Positions 40,407 through 49,202 of a stretch of 64,000 nt of DNA are shown piece by piece. Below the pieces are notes generated by a model, which was given only the letters and a program-made list of their open reading frames with translations, was not told the DNA's origin and searched no databases. Within the stretch, counting starts at the first letter, position 1, and the number at the start of each line of letters is the position of its first letter. This DNA is from Agathobacter rectalis ATCC 33656 (GTDB taxonomy: Bacteria > Bacillota > Clostridia > Lachnospirales > Lachnospiraceae): positions 558,001 to 622,000 of the forward strand of contig NC_012781.1 in NCBI RefSeq assembly GCF_000020605.1, given 5' to 3'. A program made the position numbers and the translations under genes.

Positions 40407-41423
40407 ATGAGCAAAGGATTACAGATAAGAAATAGCACTGTTGATTTCTTGGTTTTCACACGAGATGCAGGAGAAGACGGAATAGAAGTCAGGGTTCAGA
40501 ATGGCGATGTATGGCTTACGCAGAAGGCAATTTCACGGCTTTTTGATGTAGATAGAAGTGTGATTACAAAACATCTGAGCAATATTTTTAAAGAGGGAGA
40601 ATTAGATGAAAATTCAGTTTGTGCAAAATTTGCACAAACTGCGGATGATGGGAAAACATACAATTATAAGTTTTATTCATTAGCTGCAATTATTGCTGTG
40701 GGCTATCGCATTAATTCAGAGCGGGCAATGCAGTTTAGAACATGGGCAACAAAGGTATTGGATACATTTACAAAGCAGGGTTATGTTCTTGATAAAAGCA
40801 GATTGATTAATGGACAGATTTTCGACGAAGATTATTTTGAGCATCTTATTGCTGAGATTCAGGAAATCAGAGCAAGTGAGAGAAGATTTTACCAGAAAAT
40901 TACAGACATATATGCAACAGCAGTTGATTATGATAAGAATTCACAGGTGACAAGAGAATTTTATGCAACAGTTCAGAATAAGATGCATTATGCAGTTCAT
41001 GGTAATACAGCGGCAGAAGTGATAGTGGCAAGAGCTGATCATAATAAGGAACATATGGGACTTAAATCATGGAAAAATGCGCCTGATGGTAAAATAGTAA
41101 AAACAGATGTGTCAATTGCAAAAAACTACTTGGAAAAAGAAGAACTTGCAGAATTAAATGAGATTGTGACAATGTATCTTGATTATGCAACAAGACAGGC
41201 ACGAAGACATATTCCTATGACTATGGAAGATTGGAAAACAAAGCTTGACGCATTTCTTAGATTTAATGATGCTGATGTACTTCAGGATAAAGGAAAAGTA
41301 ACAGCAGCTATTGCAAAGGAATTTGCAGAAAGTGAGTTTGAGAAATACAGAATTATACAGGATTCACTATATGAAAGTGACTTTGATAAATTGATGAATG
41401 ATATGGAAAAGAATGATAGCTGA
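40407..41423 (+). CDS. RhuM-family protein
   Basis: 338 residues of the virulence-protein RhuM family (named from Salmonella SPI-3; biochemical role unknown). The N-terminal part VRVQNGDVWLTQKAISRLFDVDRSVITKHLSNIFKEGELDENSVC resembles the DNA-binding region of phage KilA/Bro-type proteins. NYKFYSLAAIIAVGYRINSERAMQFRTWAT is the family core. GAAAGGA precedes the ATG. It lies 78 nt after the TOTE-type gene. RhuM genes are often found in defence islands next to R-M and helicase genes, so a link to the upstream enzyme is possible. Confidence 0.85.
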   Translation: MSKGLQIRNSTVDFLVFTRDAGEDGIEVRVQNGDVWLTQKAISRLFDVDRSVITKHLSNIFKEGELDENSVCAKFAQTADDGKTYNYKFYSLAAIIAVGYRINSERAMQFRTWATKVLDTFTKQGYVLDKSRLINGQIFDEDYFEHLIAEIQEIRASERRFYQKITDIYATAVDYDKNSQVTREFYATVQNKMHYAVHGNTAAEVIVARADHNKEHMGLKSWKNAPDGKIVKTDVSIAKNYLEKEELAELNEIVTMYLDYATRQARRHIPMTMEDWKTKLDAFLRFNDADVLQDKGKVTAAIAKEFAESEFEKYRIIQDSLYESDFDKLMNDMEKNDS

Positions 41424-41766
41424 TATTTATCACGTTACAAAACAGTGTCCATTAAGATACAAGAAAGTATATTTCGCTGGATGATAAGAATCAGTATTTG
41501 ATCATAGGAAGAAATCCAAAGAATTTATTTACAACAAGTGATAATTTATTTGAGCTCGTGAGTGAGAAAATGGGGGAGCAGAAAGAATTTAGTCTGAAAG
41601 AATATTTGTGAGCTATATTAGTATTTTCCGTAACATGGTATGGCTAACAGGAGTGTGGGAAGAGATTGATTTTGAAACGGTAAGCAATGTGGCAGTTGGT
41701 GAAATTCAGCAAGTAATTCAACAGATTATTTTATGTCTGAGATGAAAAAATTATGATTTATCAGAT
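41424..41766. other. decayed gene remnants
   Basis: A plus-strand fragment at ~41470-41610 reads DDKNQYLIIGRNPKNLF...EFSLKEYL then stop, clearly once coding but not assignable. Further pieces up to 41745 are interrupted. Confidence 0.45.
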
Positions 41767-41803
41767 AAAAAGAGCGATGTAGTTTATATACACCGCTCTT
41801 TTT
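41767..41803. terminator. bidirectional terminator
   Basis: AAAAGAGCG (41767-41775) pairs with CGCTCTTTT (41795-41803), with TGTA/TACA inside. T runs on both strands serve the convergent units. Confidence 0.8.
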
Positions 41804-41818
41804 GATTGGCATGGTATT

Positions 41819-42154
41819 TTATTTTTCTAGCAGTTTGCGTGCATATGTAAGTATTCTGCCTTCTACATTGCTGTCCTGCTTGATCATTTTGATGAGTGAA
41901 TAAAGCTCAGGGTCATTGGATGAAGAAACAATAATGTAATCAGGATCTGTCTTATCAGATGTTCCGTAAAGAAAATCTACGTTGCAATTAAATGTCTGCG
42001 CAATGAAACCGACTGTAGGATAAGAGGGTTCACGTTGTCCATTTTCATAGCGGCCATATACCATTGGCGAGATATTAAGGCGACGTGCGGCCTCTGCTTT
42101 ATTTATATTTAGAGTATTTCTGAGTTGGATTAATCTTTCAGGTTGAAATTTCAT
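41819..42154 (-). CDS. XRE-family transcriptional regulator
   Basis: 111 residues. The HTH is plain: LNINKAEAARRLNISPMVYGRYENGQREPSYPTVGFIAQTF. The rest is helical and short, without a known sensor domain. It is divergent from the RNA ligase gene, and palindromic TAACCA-N-TGGTTA sites sit over the ligase promoter, so it most likely represses the ligase and possibly itself. Confidence 0.88.
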   Translation of the reverse strand: MKFQPERLIQLRNTLNINKAEAARRLNISPMVYGRYENGQREPSYPTVGFIAQTFNCNVDFLYGTSDKTDPDYIIVSSSNDPELYSLIKMIKQDSNVEGRILTYARKLLEK

Positions 42155-42246
42155 AGGTAAGCTCCTTCTTAAAAATCGATATTCAAGTGCTTGAATGTAA
42201 TCATAAAAGATTATAAATTATAATTTTGTTTTTTTCAATGTTTACG

Positions 42247-42293
42247 TTGACAATAACCATTGGATATGATATTATTTCAATAACCAATGGTTA
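42247..42293 (+). promoter_or_regulatory. promoter of the RNA ligase gene with repressor operators
   Basis: TTGACA (42247-42252) and TATTAT (42270-42275), spacing 17. A perfect palindrome TAACCA-A-TGGTTA (42281-42293) lies at the predicted start. A half-degenerate copy, TAACCATTGGATA (42254-42266), fills the promoter spacer. Confidence 0.75.
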
Positions 42294-42321
42294 CACATAT
42301 GGATGAATAGAGGGGAATAAA

Positions 42322-43251
42322 ATGGAACATTATATTGAGATTCAAAGACTAAGGACACAAGACGTGGTCGTTGATGATACGTTGACACTTGAAAAAAACA
42401 CGGATGCATTTATACAGGGAGATATAATCAGTATCACTGAGAAAATAGATGGTGCCAATTCAAGTATATATTATGATAAAAAGCTGGATAGACTGAGATG
42501 TTTTAGCAGTAAAAATGAACTTGATTTCAGCAACCAGTTGAGAGGTTTTTTGACTTATGTTGAGAGTCTGGATAAGGAGCCGTTTATTAAATATCCGAAT
42601 TATATATTTTTTGGAGAGTGGCTTGTGAGCCATACGGTCATTTATGATGATTCCAATTATAACAAATGGTATTTATTTAGTGTGTATGATACAGTTTCGG
42701 GCAGATGGCTGTCACAGGATTTTGTCAAAAAATTTGCAGAAAAAAATGATTTTTGTTATCCGCATGAATTATACTATGGACCATTTATTAGTTGGAGCCA
42801 TTGTCTCAGCTTTGCCAATGCCCCGGCATATGGCACACAGCAAGAGGGAATCGTCATAAAGAATCAGACTGCACTGGAGCAGGAGAGAGGTCCGCATATA
42901 TTAAAATATGTAAATCCGGAGTTCAAGGAAACGCAGAAGAAGAATCATAAAAAGAAACTTGAAGATCCGAATAAATTGAACGAAAAAGCAGAGGCAGAAG
43001 AGTATATACGCATGATTGTAACAGATGCAAGGGTTATGAAGTGCTATCATAAGCTTGTTGATGATGGAATTTTGCCGGAGAAATTTGAATTGAAACATAT
43101 GAAGCATGTTGCACAAAATCTACCGAAGGCTGTGTATGAGGATTGCGTGAAGGAGGAATTGGAGATTTTAAAGAAAGCCGGTGAGTTTGGAGGCAGACTT
43201 TGCAGTAAGGTGACAATGGAAATTATTAAAGATAAATTGAAGATTGGTTGA
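42322..43251 (+). CDS. Rnl2-like RNA ligase family protein
   Basis: 309 residues. The nucleotidyltransferase motifs of RNA ligases are in order: motif I EKIDGANSS with the adenylated Lys (~42), motif III IFFGEWL, motif IV EGIVIKN and motif V ILKYVN. Such enzymes reseal nicked or broken RNA after covalent AMP attachment. The C-terminal ~110 residues are helical and could bind RNA. GAGGGG precedes the ATG. It is under its own XRE-type control and lies immediately upstream of a type III toxin-antitoxin whose toxin is an RNase, which makes an RNA damage-and-repair link tempting but unproven. Confidence 0.88.
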   Translation: MEHYIEIQRLRTQDVVVDDTLTLEKNTDAFIQGDIISITEKIDGANSSIYYDKKLDRLRCFSSKNELDFSNQLRGFLTYVESLDKEPFIKYPNYIFFGEWLVSHTVIYDDSNYNKWYLFSVYDTVSGRWLSQDFVKKFAEKNDFCYPHELYYGPFISWSHCLSFANAPAYGTQQEGIVIKNQTALEQERGPHILKYVNPEFKETQKKNHKKKLEDPNKLNEKAEAEEYIRMIVTDARVMKCYHKLVDDGILPEKFELKHMKHVAQNLPKAVYEDCVKEELEILKKAGEFGGRLCSKVTMEIIKDKLKIG

Positions 43252-43276
43252 CTTTTTTGGCTGGAATTGTTAGGAT
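43248..43276 (+). promoter_or_regulatory. promoter of the toxin-antitoxin RNA
   Basis: TTGACT (43248-43253) overlaps the ligase stop codon and TAGGAT (43271-43276) follows after 17 nt. Transcription would begin at ~43283, where the first antitoxin repeat starts. Confidence 0.55.
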
Positions 43277-43281
43277 ATAAA

Positions 43282-43371
43282 TGAAAGTTTACCACTGACC
43301 GATATGTGGTATATAAATGGTCGGGTTGAAAGTTTACCACTGACCGATATGTGGTATATAAATGGTCGGGT
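43282..43371 (+). ncRNA. cptI: type III antitoxin RNA, two 45-nt repeats (CptI-like)
   Basis: Two identical, directly adjacent 45-bp units (43282-43326 and 43327-43371), each with ACCAC/GTGGT and GACC/GGTC pairing. A terminator and a toxin gene follow. This is the exact layout of type III systems, in which the processed repeats wrap and inhibit the toxin RNase. A two-repeat, ~45-nt form fits CptIN, described from E. rectale. Confidence 0.85.
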
Positions 43372-43373
43372 TG

Positions 43374-43409
43374 AAAAAGTCTTTTGCAGTAGTGCAAGAG
43401 ACTTTTTTT
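43374..43409 (+). terminator. attenuating terminator between antitoxin RNA and toxin gene
   Basis: AAAAAGTCTTTTGCA (43374-43388) pairs with TGCAAGAGACTTTTT (43393-43407), and the T run continues to 43409. In type III systems such a terminator keeps antitoxin RNA in excess over toxin mRNA. Confidence 0.85.
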
Positions 43410-43423
43410 GTGGAGATTAACAA

Positions 43424-43912
43424 ATGATAAGGAATGGTTTTTATATTATCAAAGATAGCTTTTTTTCGGATATGTCGGATCCATATTTGAAAGGAAATAA
43501 AAAACAAAATAGACCACACTACTATTGTTTTGAAGATAGCAATTATAATGGAATATATTGGATGATTCCTCTTTCAAGTCGGATTGATAAGTATAAGAAA
43601 ATAGTAAGTAAAAGAACCGGTAAAGGAAGAACCTGTGATATAATTCACATTGTGAAACTTGATGATAGTCATGAAAGCGCTTTTTTGATACAGGATATGT
43701 TTCCAATTTCAGAAAAATATATAGAACGGGAATACACTATAGCAGGTAATCATCTTCGTTTAACCAGTGAACATGCTGCAAAAGAAATTGAACAAAAAGC
43801 AAGAAAAGTTTTGGGAATGCTGAAAAGAGGAATAAAATTTACTCCAACCCAACCAGATATACAGAAAATATATGAGAGGCTGCAACAGGATTTACCAGCA
43901 ACACATTTGTAA
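43424..43912 (+). CDS. cptN: type III toxin endoribonuclease (CptN/ToxN-like)
   Basis: 162 residues. It fits the ToxN/TenpN/CptN fold: FYIIKDSFFSD at the start, RPHYYCFEDSNYNGIYWMIPLSSRIDKY (family-typical), and CDIIHIVKLDDSHESAFLIQDMFPI, then a helical end. It cleaves RNA and is held inactive by the repeat RNA encoded just upstream; several such systems abort phage infection. GGAG lies ~10 nt before the ATG. It is the last accessory-type gene before core-like sequence resumes. Confidence 0.87.
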   Translation: MIRNGFYIIKDSFFSDMSDPYLKGNKKQNRPHYYCFEDSNYNGIYWMIPLSSRIDKYKKIVSKRTGKGRTCDIIHIVKLDDSHESAFLIQDMFPISEKYIEREYTIAGNHLRLTSEHAAKEIEQKARKVLGMLKRGIKFTPTQPDIQKIYERLQQDLPATHL

Positions 43913-44068
43913 TTTTATAATAATCCGGGGGTATTTTCACTGTTTCCACCTATAATCCCCAAAATGGTTTAATAACGTTTGTTAACAATGCATATTGTAA
44001 ATAAAAAATATCATTATTACAATAGAGATTAGAAATGCTTCGAACAATATGAAAGGCATAAAACCAAT

Positions 44069-44905
44069 ATGAAAAGACACATAAACATAATAATCACAGC
44101 CGTGGCATCGCTGCTTATCGTCACACTTGCGGGCAGAGAATTCATTAAAAATCATAAGAAAGAGTCTAATGATAAATCGTCTACGAATGTATCAGAAAAT
44201 ACATGTGAAGATATACCTGACACAAGTATATCTGACACAAGTATATCTGATACGTGTGTAGCTGATATGAATACATCTGACACGAGTACATCTGAAACAG
44301 AGATCCTGAAACAGACTTATGAAAATAATAAAGAGCAATTTTATATATCCGAAATTCCGGATGACATTTTTGAAAAAATGCAGGGCAAATCCTACAAGGC
44401 AGATTGTACACTCCCCAGAGAAAATCTGCGATATATACATGTACTACACGTAGGCTTTGACAATCAGGTGCATGAAGGTGAGCTGGTTGTCAATAAAGAT
44501 ATCGCAGATGATGTACTTGAAATATTTAAGGAGCTCTATGAGTCCGGATATCAAATAGAAAAAGTCAGACTCGTTGATGAATATGATGCAGATGATGAGG
44601 CATCTATGAGCGACAATAATTCATCGGCCTTCAATTTCAGATTTATCTCCCACACTACAAAGATATCGAAGCATGGAATGGGAATGGCGGTGGATATCAA
44701 CACTCTTTACAATCCTTATGTCAAAACAGTTGATGGGGAGCTTTCGATTGAGCCTGCAAATGGCGCAGATTATGTTGACCGGAGCAAGGATTTTTCGCAC
44801 AAGATTGACCATGATGATTTATGCTATAAGCTGTTTACGGAGCATGGTTTTGAGTGGGGAGGCGATTGGACGCATTCCAAGGATTATCAGCATTTTGAAA
44901 AATAA
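44069..44905 (+). CDS. M15-family (VanY-like) peptidoglycan peptidase, membrane-anchored
   Basis: 278 residues. An N-terminal membrane helix (~7-21) is followed by a linker of repeated Thr/Ser/Asp units (DTSISDTSISDT...) and then a zinc peptidase domain. The M15 metal ligands are visible: His and Asp of SKHGMGMAVDIN and His in KDYQHFE after GFEWGGDW. It resembles the L-alanyl-D-glutamate/D-Ala-D-Ala peptidase subgroup that trims cell-wall stem peptides. Weak GAAAGG before the ATG. It is convergent with the aldo/keto reductase gene. Confidence 0.85.
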   Translation: MKRHINIIITAVASLLIVTLAGREFIKNHKKESNDKSSTNVSENTCEDIPDTSISDTSISDTCVADMNTSDTSTSETEILKQTYENNKEQFYISEIPDDIFEKMQGKSYKADCTLPRENLRYIHVLHVGFDNQVHEGELVVNKDIADDVLEIFKELYESGYQIEKVRLVDEYDADDEASMSDNNSSAFNFRFISHTTKISKHGMGMAVDINTLYNPYVKTVDGELSIEPANGADYVDRSKDFSHKIDHDDLCYKLFTEHGFEWGGDWTHSKDYQHFEK

Positions 44906-44917
44906 TGCTGATAATTT

Positions 44918-45838
44918 CTACGGAAGCAGGTGACCTGCAGCCAGGTACAGCTCATACCATTCCTCGCGAGTCAGAGTAATATCGCATGCCGCGATAATTT
45001 CCTTCAGGCGGCTTTCACTTGAAGTTCCGGTAACAATCTGCATATTTGCCGGATGGCGTAAAATCCATGCGGCCGCAATAGTAGTATCGCTGACATTATA
45101 TTTTTCGGCTATCACATGAAGTTTTTTATTCAGTTCCGGGTATTCGTCGCTTCCGAGAAAACAGCCTTTCCATGCCGGCATCTGAAACGGAGACCATGCC
45201 TGAAGAGTAATGTTGTGGAGGCGGCAGTAGTCGAGCAGACTTCCGTCGTGATCAATTGAACCGGGTGTTTCCATATTGACTTCCATACCATTTGCAACGA
45301 GATTGGAAACAGGAATGCTGAACTGAACCTGATTGACAACGAGTGGTTGGCGGACATATTTCTGTAGCAGTTCAATCTGCATCGGCTTATGATTTGAAAC
45401 ACCAAAATGGCGAACCTTTCCGCTTTCAAAAAGAACATCAAATGCAGCGGCAACCTCTTCCGGTTCTACGAGTGCATCCGGACGATGAAGCAGCAGAAAA
45501 TCGAGATAATCTGTATGAAGCCTTTTTAAAATACCATCGACAGATTTCAGAATATGCTCCTTTGAGAGATCATAGAAGCCTTGGCGGATGCCACATTTTG
45601 ACTGCAGGTAAATATCTTCACGCTTTATAGATGGATCGTCTGCAATTGCTTCGCCGAATACGCTCTCGCTCATACCGCCACCGTAGATATCCGCGTGATC
45701 AAAGAAATATGCGCCCTGTTCCAGAGCTGCATGAATAAAATGATTCATCTCATCCTTTGATTTTTCAGAAAAGCGCATGCATCCAACTGCAACTGAAGGA
45801 ACCTTTCGTATGTGATTGCCTAAAATTGTTTCTCTCAT
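44918..45838 (-). CDS. aldo/keto reductase, YdhF-like
   Basis: 306 residues. The catalytic tetrad of the superfamily is present: Asp and Tyr in FFDHADIYGGG, Lys in LQSKCG, and His in LLLHRPDAL. The NADP-binding tail is VTGTSSESRLKEI. The N-terminus VPSVAVGCMRF is typical of the YdhF subgroup. It reduces carbonyl compounds with NAD(P)H; the substrate is unknown. AAAGGAG precedes the ATG. It follows the FliB-like gene in the same direction with 20 nt between. Confidence 0.9.
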   Translation of the reverse strand: MRETILGNHIRKVPSVAVGCMRFSEKSKDEMNHFIHAALEQGAYFFDHADIYGGGMSESVFGEAIADDPSIKREDIYLQSKCGIRQGFYDLSKEHILKSVDGILKRLHTDYLDFLLLHRPDALVEPEEVAAAFDVLFESGKVRHFGVSNHKPMQIELLQKYVRQPLVVNQVQFSIPVSNLVANGMEVNMETPGSIDHDGSLLDYCRLHNITLQAWSPFQMPAWKGCFLGSDEYPELNKKLHVIAEKYNVSDTTIAAAWILRHPANMQIVTGTSSESRLKEIIAACDITLTREEWYELYLAAGHLLP

Positions 45839-45858
45839 AGTAAAAATCTCCTTTGTAA

Positions 45859-47070
45859 TTATTTTCTAATTCCCATAATGAGTGCGGCGTAGCCCCAATC
45901 CCATATGAGCTTTGCAAAGCTGTTTTCCAGATATTCGCGTATGTCATCGTCATCATATCCTGTCATGCGTGAGATGATGACAATATGCTCTCTGATGGTT
46001 TCATATGTCAACGGACTATTGGCATTGTGACTGTACCACAAGAAAAGACTTTGACGTATAGCAGTGTATTCAATCATAATCCACTGCATTTTGATAATCA
46101 TGTGTTCAATAATCTTTTTAGTGGATGCTGCTTCAGGCGATATCAGGTCGGAAAACAGCTCGTTTGCCAGATAATTGCGAAAAACAATGTCATAATCTGT
46201 GAGCATTGAGCAAAATTGTTTCCGTGATGTTTGCAAGGTGCGGCTCATGGAATTATTGTCTGACTGTGAATAAATATTGGAGTATTTACAAGCCTCGGTC
46301 AGTACAGGCTGAAGAAAGGCTGTATATAAACCCTCTTTACGATAATTTACTGATAAATCCTGAAGCAGCTCATTGCATTCGATAAATGTATCTTCGTCCG
46401 GGATATGGATATCTTCCATGGCGGTATTCAGTTCATTAAGCGTCTGGTCGGAAAAATATTCCTGTATATGTGCATTGGTGATTGGCTGGTTTTTATATAA
46501 TTCCAATAAAATGTAAAGCCCGTCAAGCAAAGCCTGCTCCACTGAAAGCCCTTGGTCAGATATCAGTTTAATCAGATTATCACGGATTAAAAATGCCGTA
46601 GATAAATTATTCCGGGTCTCGGATATTACAGGAAATGTGACAGGTTTTTCGCACCACAGGTCGATAACTGCCGGACAGCACGGCATGAGTGTTCGTTCTT
46701 CATGTGTTGAAAACAGGTGGATTTCTCTGGGAAACAGTGCACATGTCTCTGAAAGCACTTCATCTGAGTATGTCATTACAAGATGACATAGCTTATCCTT
46801 TGAAAGAAACGGACACCGATGTTTTTCGTCTAGTTTAATAACCAGACTGCCATCCTTATGGCATGTGTAAGAGCTTAGATTGTCACTTATTCCAGACACT
46901 TTATCAGCAGAAAAAGGGGCTGTAGATAAAGTATCCGGAGGAGAAAGCTTCTTCCATTTGCGGTTTGTAGCGTCATCTACTGCAATTTTCCACTCCTGAC
47001 AGCATGTGATACTGCATTTGTCAGCAATACATTTGAAATTGTTGTAATAGTCCGGTTGATAGTTTTTCAT
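45859..47070 (-). CDS. FliB-like lysine-N-methylase (Cys-rich)
   Basis: 403 residues. It belongs to the FliB family of flagellin lysine N-methylases. A cysteine pattern near the N-terminus (CIADKCSITCCQEW) with later CPFLSKDKLCHL and CALFPREIHLF resembles an iron-sulfur or zinc-binding site of the family. The remaining ~250 residues are helical. No flagellar gene is nearby, and the methylated target could be another surface protein. AAAGGA precedes the ATG. Confidence 0.85.
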   Translation of the reverse strand: MKNYQPDYYNNFKCIADKCSITCCQEWKIAVDDATNRKWKKLSPPDTLSTAPFSADKVSGISDNLSSYTCHKDGSLVIKLDEKHRCPFLSKDKLCHLVMTYSDEVLSETCALFPREIHLFSTHEERTLMPCCPAVIDLWCEKPVTFPVISETRNNLSTAFLIRDNLIKLISDQGLSVEQALLDGLYILLELYKNQPITNAHIQEYFSDQTLNELNTAMEDIHIPDEDTFIECNELLQDLSVNYRKEGLYTAFLQPVLTEACKYSNIYSQSDNNSMSRTLQTSRKQFCSMLTDYDIVFRNYLANELFSDLISPEAASTKKIIEHMIIKMQWIMIEYTAIRQSLFLWYSHNANSPLTYETIREHIVIISRMTGYDDDDIREYLENSFAKLIWDWGYAALIMGIRK

Positions 47071-47130
47071 GTTTTTCCTTTACTTATATTATACAGATTT
47101 GTGAATAGAGCATAGTATAGCTTGTTATTA

Positions 47131-48519
47131 TCAATCAATCACATGATGATTCAGCCATTTTCTTGAGTGGAATCTGGCAGTAAATATAATAGAACGAAGC
47201 ATCCAGTCACAACCCATGCCAATCCACACTGCAATCGGACCAAAGCCCCATACACGGCAGAGGTATATGCACAGGCTTACACGGCAAAGCCACATTGTGC
47301 AGCAGGATACAATCATGGAGAATTTCACATCGCCTGCGGCACGCAGTCCATATGGCGGGATGAAGGATGGTACCCAGCAGATTGGCTTGACAATTGTGAT
47401 AAAGATAATCATCTCAAAGCAGAGCCGTGCACTGGCAGGTTCCATTCCGGCGAGCATTGTAATGGGCTTTGTGAGTATGAAAATAATCAGACAGCTGGCA
47501 ATGATTACAACCTCAGACACCAGTGACAGTTTTTTGATATAGTAGATGGCTTCATCCTTTCTGCCGGCACCCAGACACTGTCCTACAACAGTCATAAGAC
47601 CTATTCCTATTCCGATAGCGGCAATACCATTTAAGTTTTCGAGGATATTGGTCATGGCCTGGGCAGCGATGGCCACGGTTCCAAGAGTGGATACAGTAGA
47701 CTGGATAGCCAGCTTTCCAAACTGGAACATGCTGTTTTCGATTCCTGATGGGATACCGATGAGCAGGATTTTTTTAATCAGGCCCCATTCAGGGCGTATA
47801 GACATATAGTTCTTTATGAAAATCGGTTCATTTTCCCTTCGAAGCTGTATGATAACGACAATCGCGCAGAATATTCGGGATACGAGAGTGGAAATAGCAG
47901 CTCCCTCAACACCCATGCCGAAGCCGAAAATCAGAATAGCGTTGCCGCCGATATTCATAAAGTTTGAAATAACAGATATGACCATAGGATTGCGACTGTT
48001 ATTCTGTGCGCGCATAATGGATGCGCCGGCATCATAGAGACCTATAAAAGGAAATGACAGCAATGTAAAAAAGAAATAAACCTGTGAGTTCCTCATTACA
48101 TCAGCTTCAACAGCGCCAAATATGGCACGAAGCAGCGACTTTCTTGTTATCAGACAAAAAGCAGATAAAAGTATAGATAGAAATGCCATGACAAAAAATA
48201 CCTGTCTTGCAGCATGGCGGGCACCTTTTGTATTGTGACTTCCCAGATACTGTGAACAGAGAATCGCACCACCGGCGGCAAGCGCTGAAAGTGCCTGTAT
48301 GACAAGGATATTGATTGAGTCTACAAGCGAGACCGCTGAGATAGCGGCAGAACCTACATTGCTGACCATCATTGTATCCACAGTTCCCATAAGAGAGGCC
48401 AATAGCTGTTCTATTATTATCGGAACCAAAAGCTTTCGAAGCTGAGTATTTGTATAAATATGATTGGTTGTAGTATGCAGGTTTGCTGTTTTTATTTTAT
48501 CTGAATGTAAATTTGTCAT
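47131..48519 (-). CDS. MATE-family multidrug efflux transporter
   Basis: 462 residues with about 12 membrane helices in two related halves, as usual for MATE exporters that use Na+ or H+ gradients. Family hallmarks include LLASLMGTVDTMMVSNVG in helix 1 and GIGLMTVVGQCLGAG opening the second half. The substrate is probably cationic or hydrophobic drugs, but it cannot be told from sequence. AAAGGT precedes the ATG. It is transcribed leftwards from a region with a GGGTC/GACCC palindrome (48550-48573) that may bind a regulator. Confidence 0.93.
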   Translation of the reverse strand: MTNLHSDKIKTANLHTTTNHIYTNTQLRKLLVPIIIEQLLASLMGTVDTMMVSNVGSAAISAVSLVDSINILVIQALSALAAGGAILCSQYLGSHNTKGARHAARQVFFVMAFLSILLSAFCLITRKSLLRAIFGAVEADVMRNSQVYFFFTLLSFPFIGLYDAGASIMRAQNNSRNPMVISVISNFMNIGGNAILIFGFGMGVEGAAISTLVSRIFCAIVVIIQLRRENEPIFIKNYMSIRPEWGLIKKILLIGIPSGIENSMFQFGKLAIQSTVSTLGTVAIAAQAMTNILENLNGIAAIGIGIGLMTVVGQCLGAGRKDEAIYYIKKLSLVSEVVIIASCLIIFILTKPITMLAGMEPASARLCFEMIIFITIVKPICWVPSFIPPYGLRAAGDVKFSMIVSCCTMWLCRVSLCIYLCRVWGFGPIAVWIGMGCDWMLRSIIFTARFHSRKWLNHHVID

Positions 48520-48549
48520 ATCTGATTACCTTTATTGCTATATGATTAA

Positions 48550-48573
48550 AGGGTCAAAATACCTTTGGACCCT
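48550..48573. promoter_or_regulatory. palindrome upstream of the MATE gene
   Basis: AGGGTC (48550-48555) and GACCCT (48568-48573) are 12 nt apart, about 30 nt upstream of the MATE start. Possible operator or start of a leader hairpin. Confidence 0.35.
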
Positions 48574-48809
48574 CATATCATTATATATTTTACGTGTTTA
48601 GGTTAGTACGATAAATTCGTAATGTCAATAAGGAATATTTAAAGTGCTGGCAAAGTGTTAGTAATAAAATTATTTAAAATGTCAGTAACTTCTATTTTTT
48701 GAACAATATTGCACAATCCTCTTTTATTTTGAACCAAAAAGTTATACAATAGTACCATAGTAAAAGGTATCAAAACTAATTCCAAAATTAAATCACGAGA
48801 GGTATCAAC

Positions 48810-49178
48810 ATGAAAAAAGCAAAGAAACCACCTCTGTACAAAAGCTTCGGATATGCCTTCGAGGGCATATTTACATGCATCAGAAATGAGCGCAATATCA
48901 AGATACACTGCACTGTCGCGATACTTGTAGTGATAGCAGGAGCGGTACTTGGGATAACACCGACTGAGTGGTGCATCTGCCTGACGCTGTTTGGATTGGT
49001 GATAGCCCTGGAGCTGGTCAACACTGCGATTGAGTCAGTTGTAGATTTGGTAACGACAGAGCGAAAGCCGCTTGCCAAGACAGCTAAGGATACGGCAGCA
49101 GGAGCAGTGCTTGTTGCAGCAATAATGGCTGCGATAGTTGGACTTATCATTTTTGTGCCAAGGATTGTTTCACTATAA
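48810..49178 (+). CDS. dgkA: diacylglycerol kinase-like undecaprenol kinase
   Basis: 122 residues with three membrane helices. The active-site signature ELVNTAIESVVDL is present, with NERNIKIHC before it. In Gram-positives this family phosphorylates undecaprenol with ATP, recycling the lipid carrier of cell-wall synthesis. GAGAGG precedes the ATG. It begins a rightward cluster with a small helical protein and a UbiB-type kinase. Confidence 0.93.
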   Translation: MKKAKKPPLYKSFGYAFEGIFTCIRNERNIKIHCTVAILVVIAGAVLGITPTEWCICLTLFGLVIALELVNTAIESVVDLVTTERKPLAKTAKDTAAGAVLVAAIMAAIVGLIIFVPRIVSL

Positions 49179-49202
49179 TAACAGGAAACGGAGGATTTTA
49201 CC

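Larger units (their letters stand above)
27807..43920 (+). mobile_element. third accessory region, possible remnant island C
   Basis: The left end repeats the att core, hairpin and doublet (59 nt after the core) of islands A and B. Genes up to 43.9 kb are accessory in type. No integrase and no convincing right-end core were found, so the right boundary is only a guess from gene content. Confidence 0.4.

Noticed and set aside
43282-43371. Short CRISPR-like repeat array
   Set aside because: The two 45-bp units are directly adjacent with no spacer and lead into a terminator and toxin gene, so a type III antitoxin RNA explains them.
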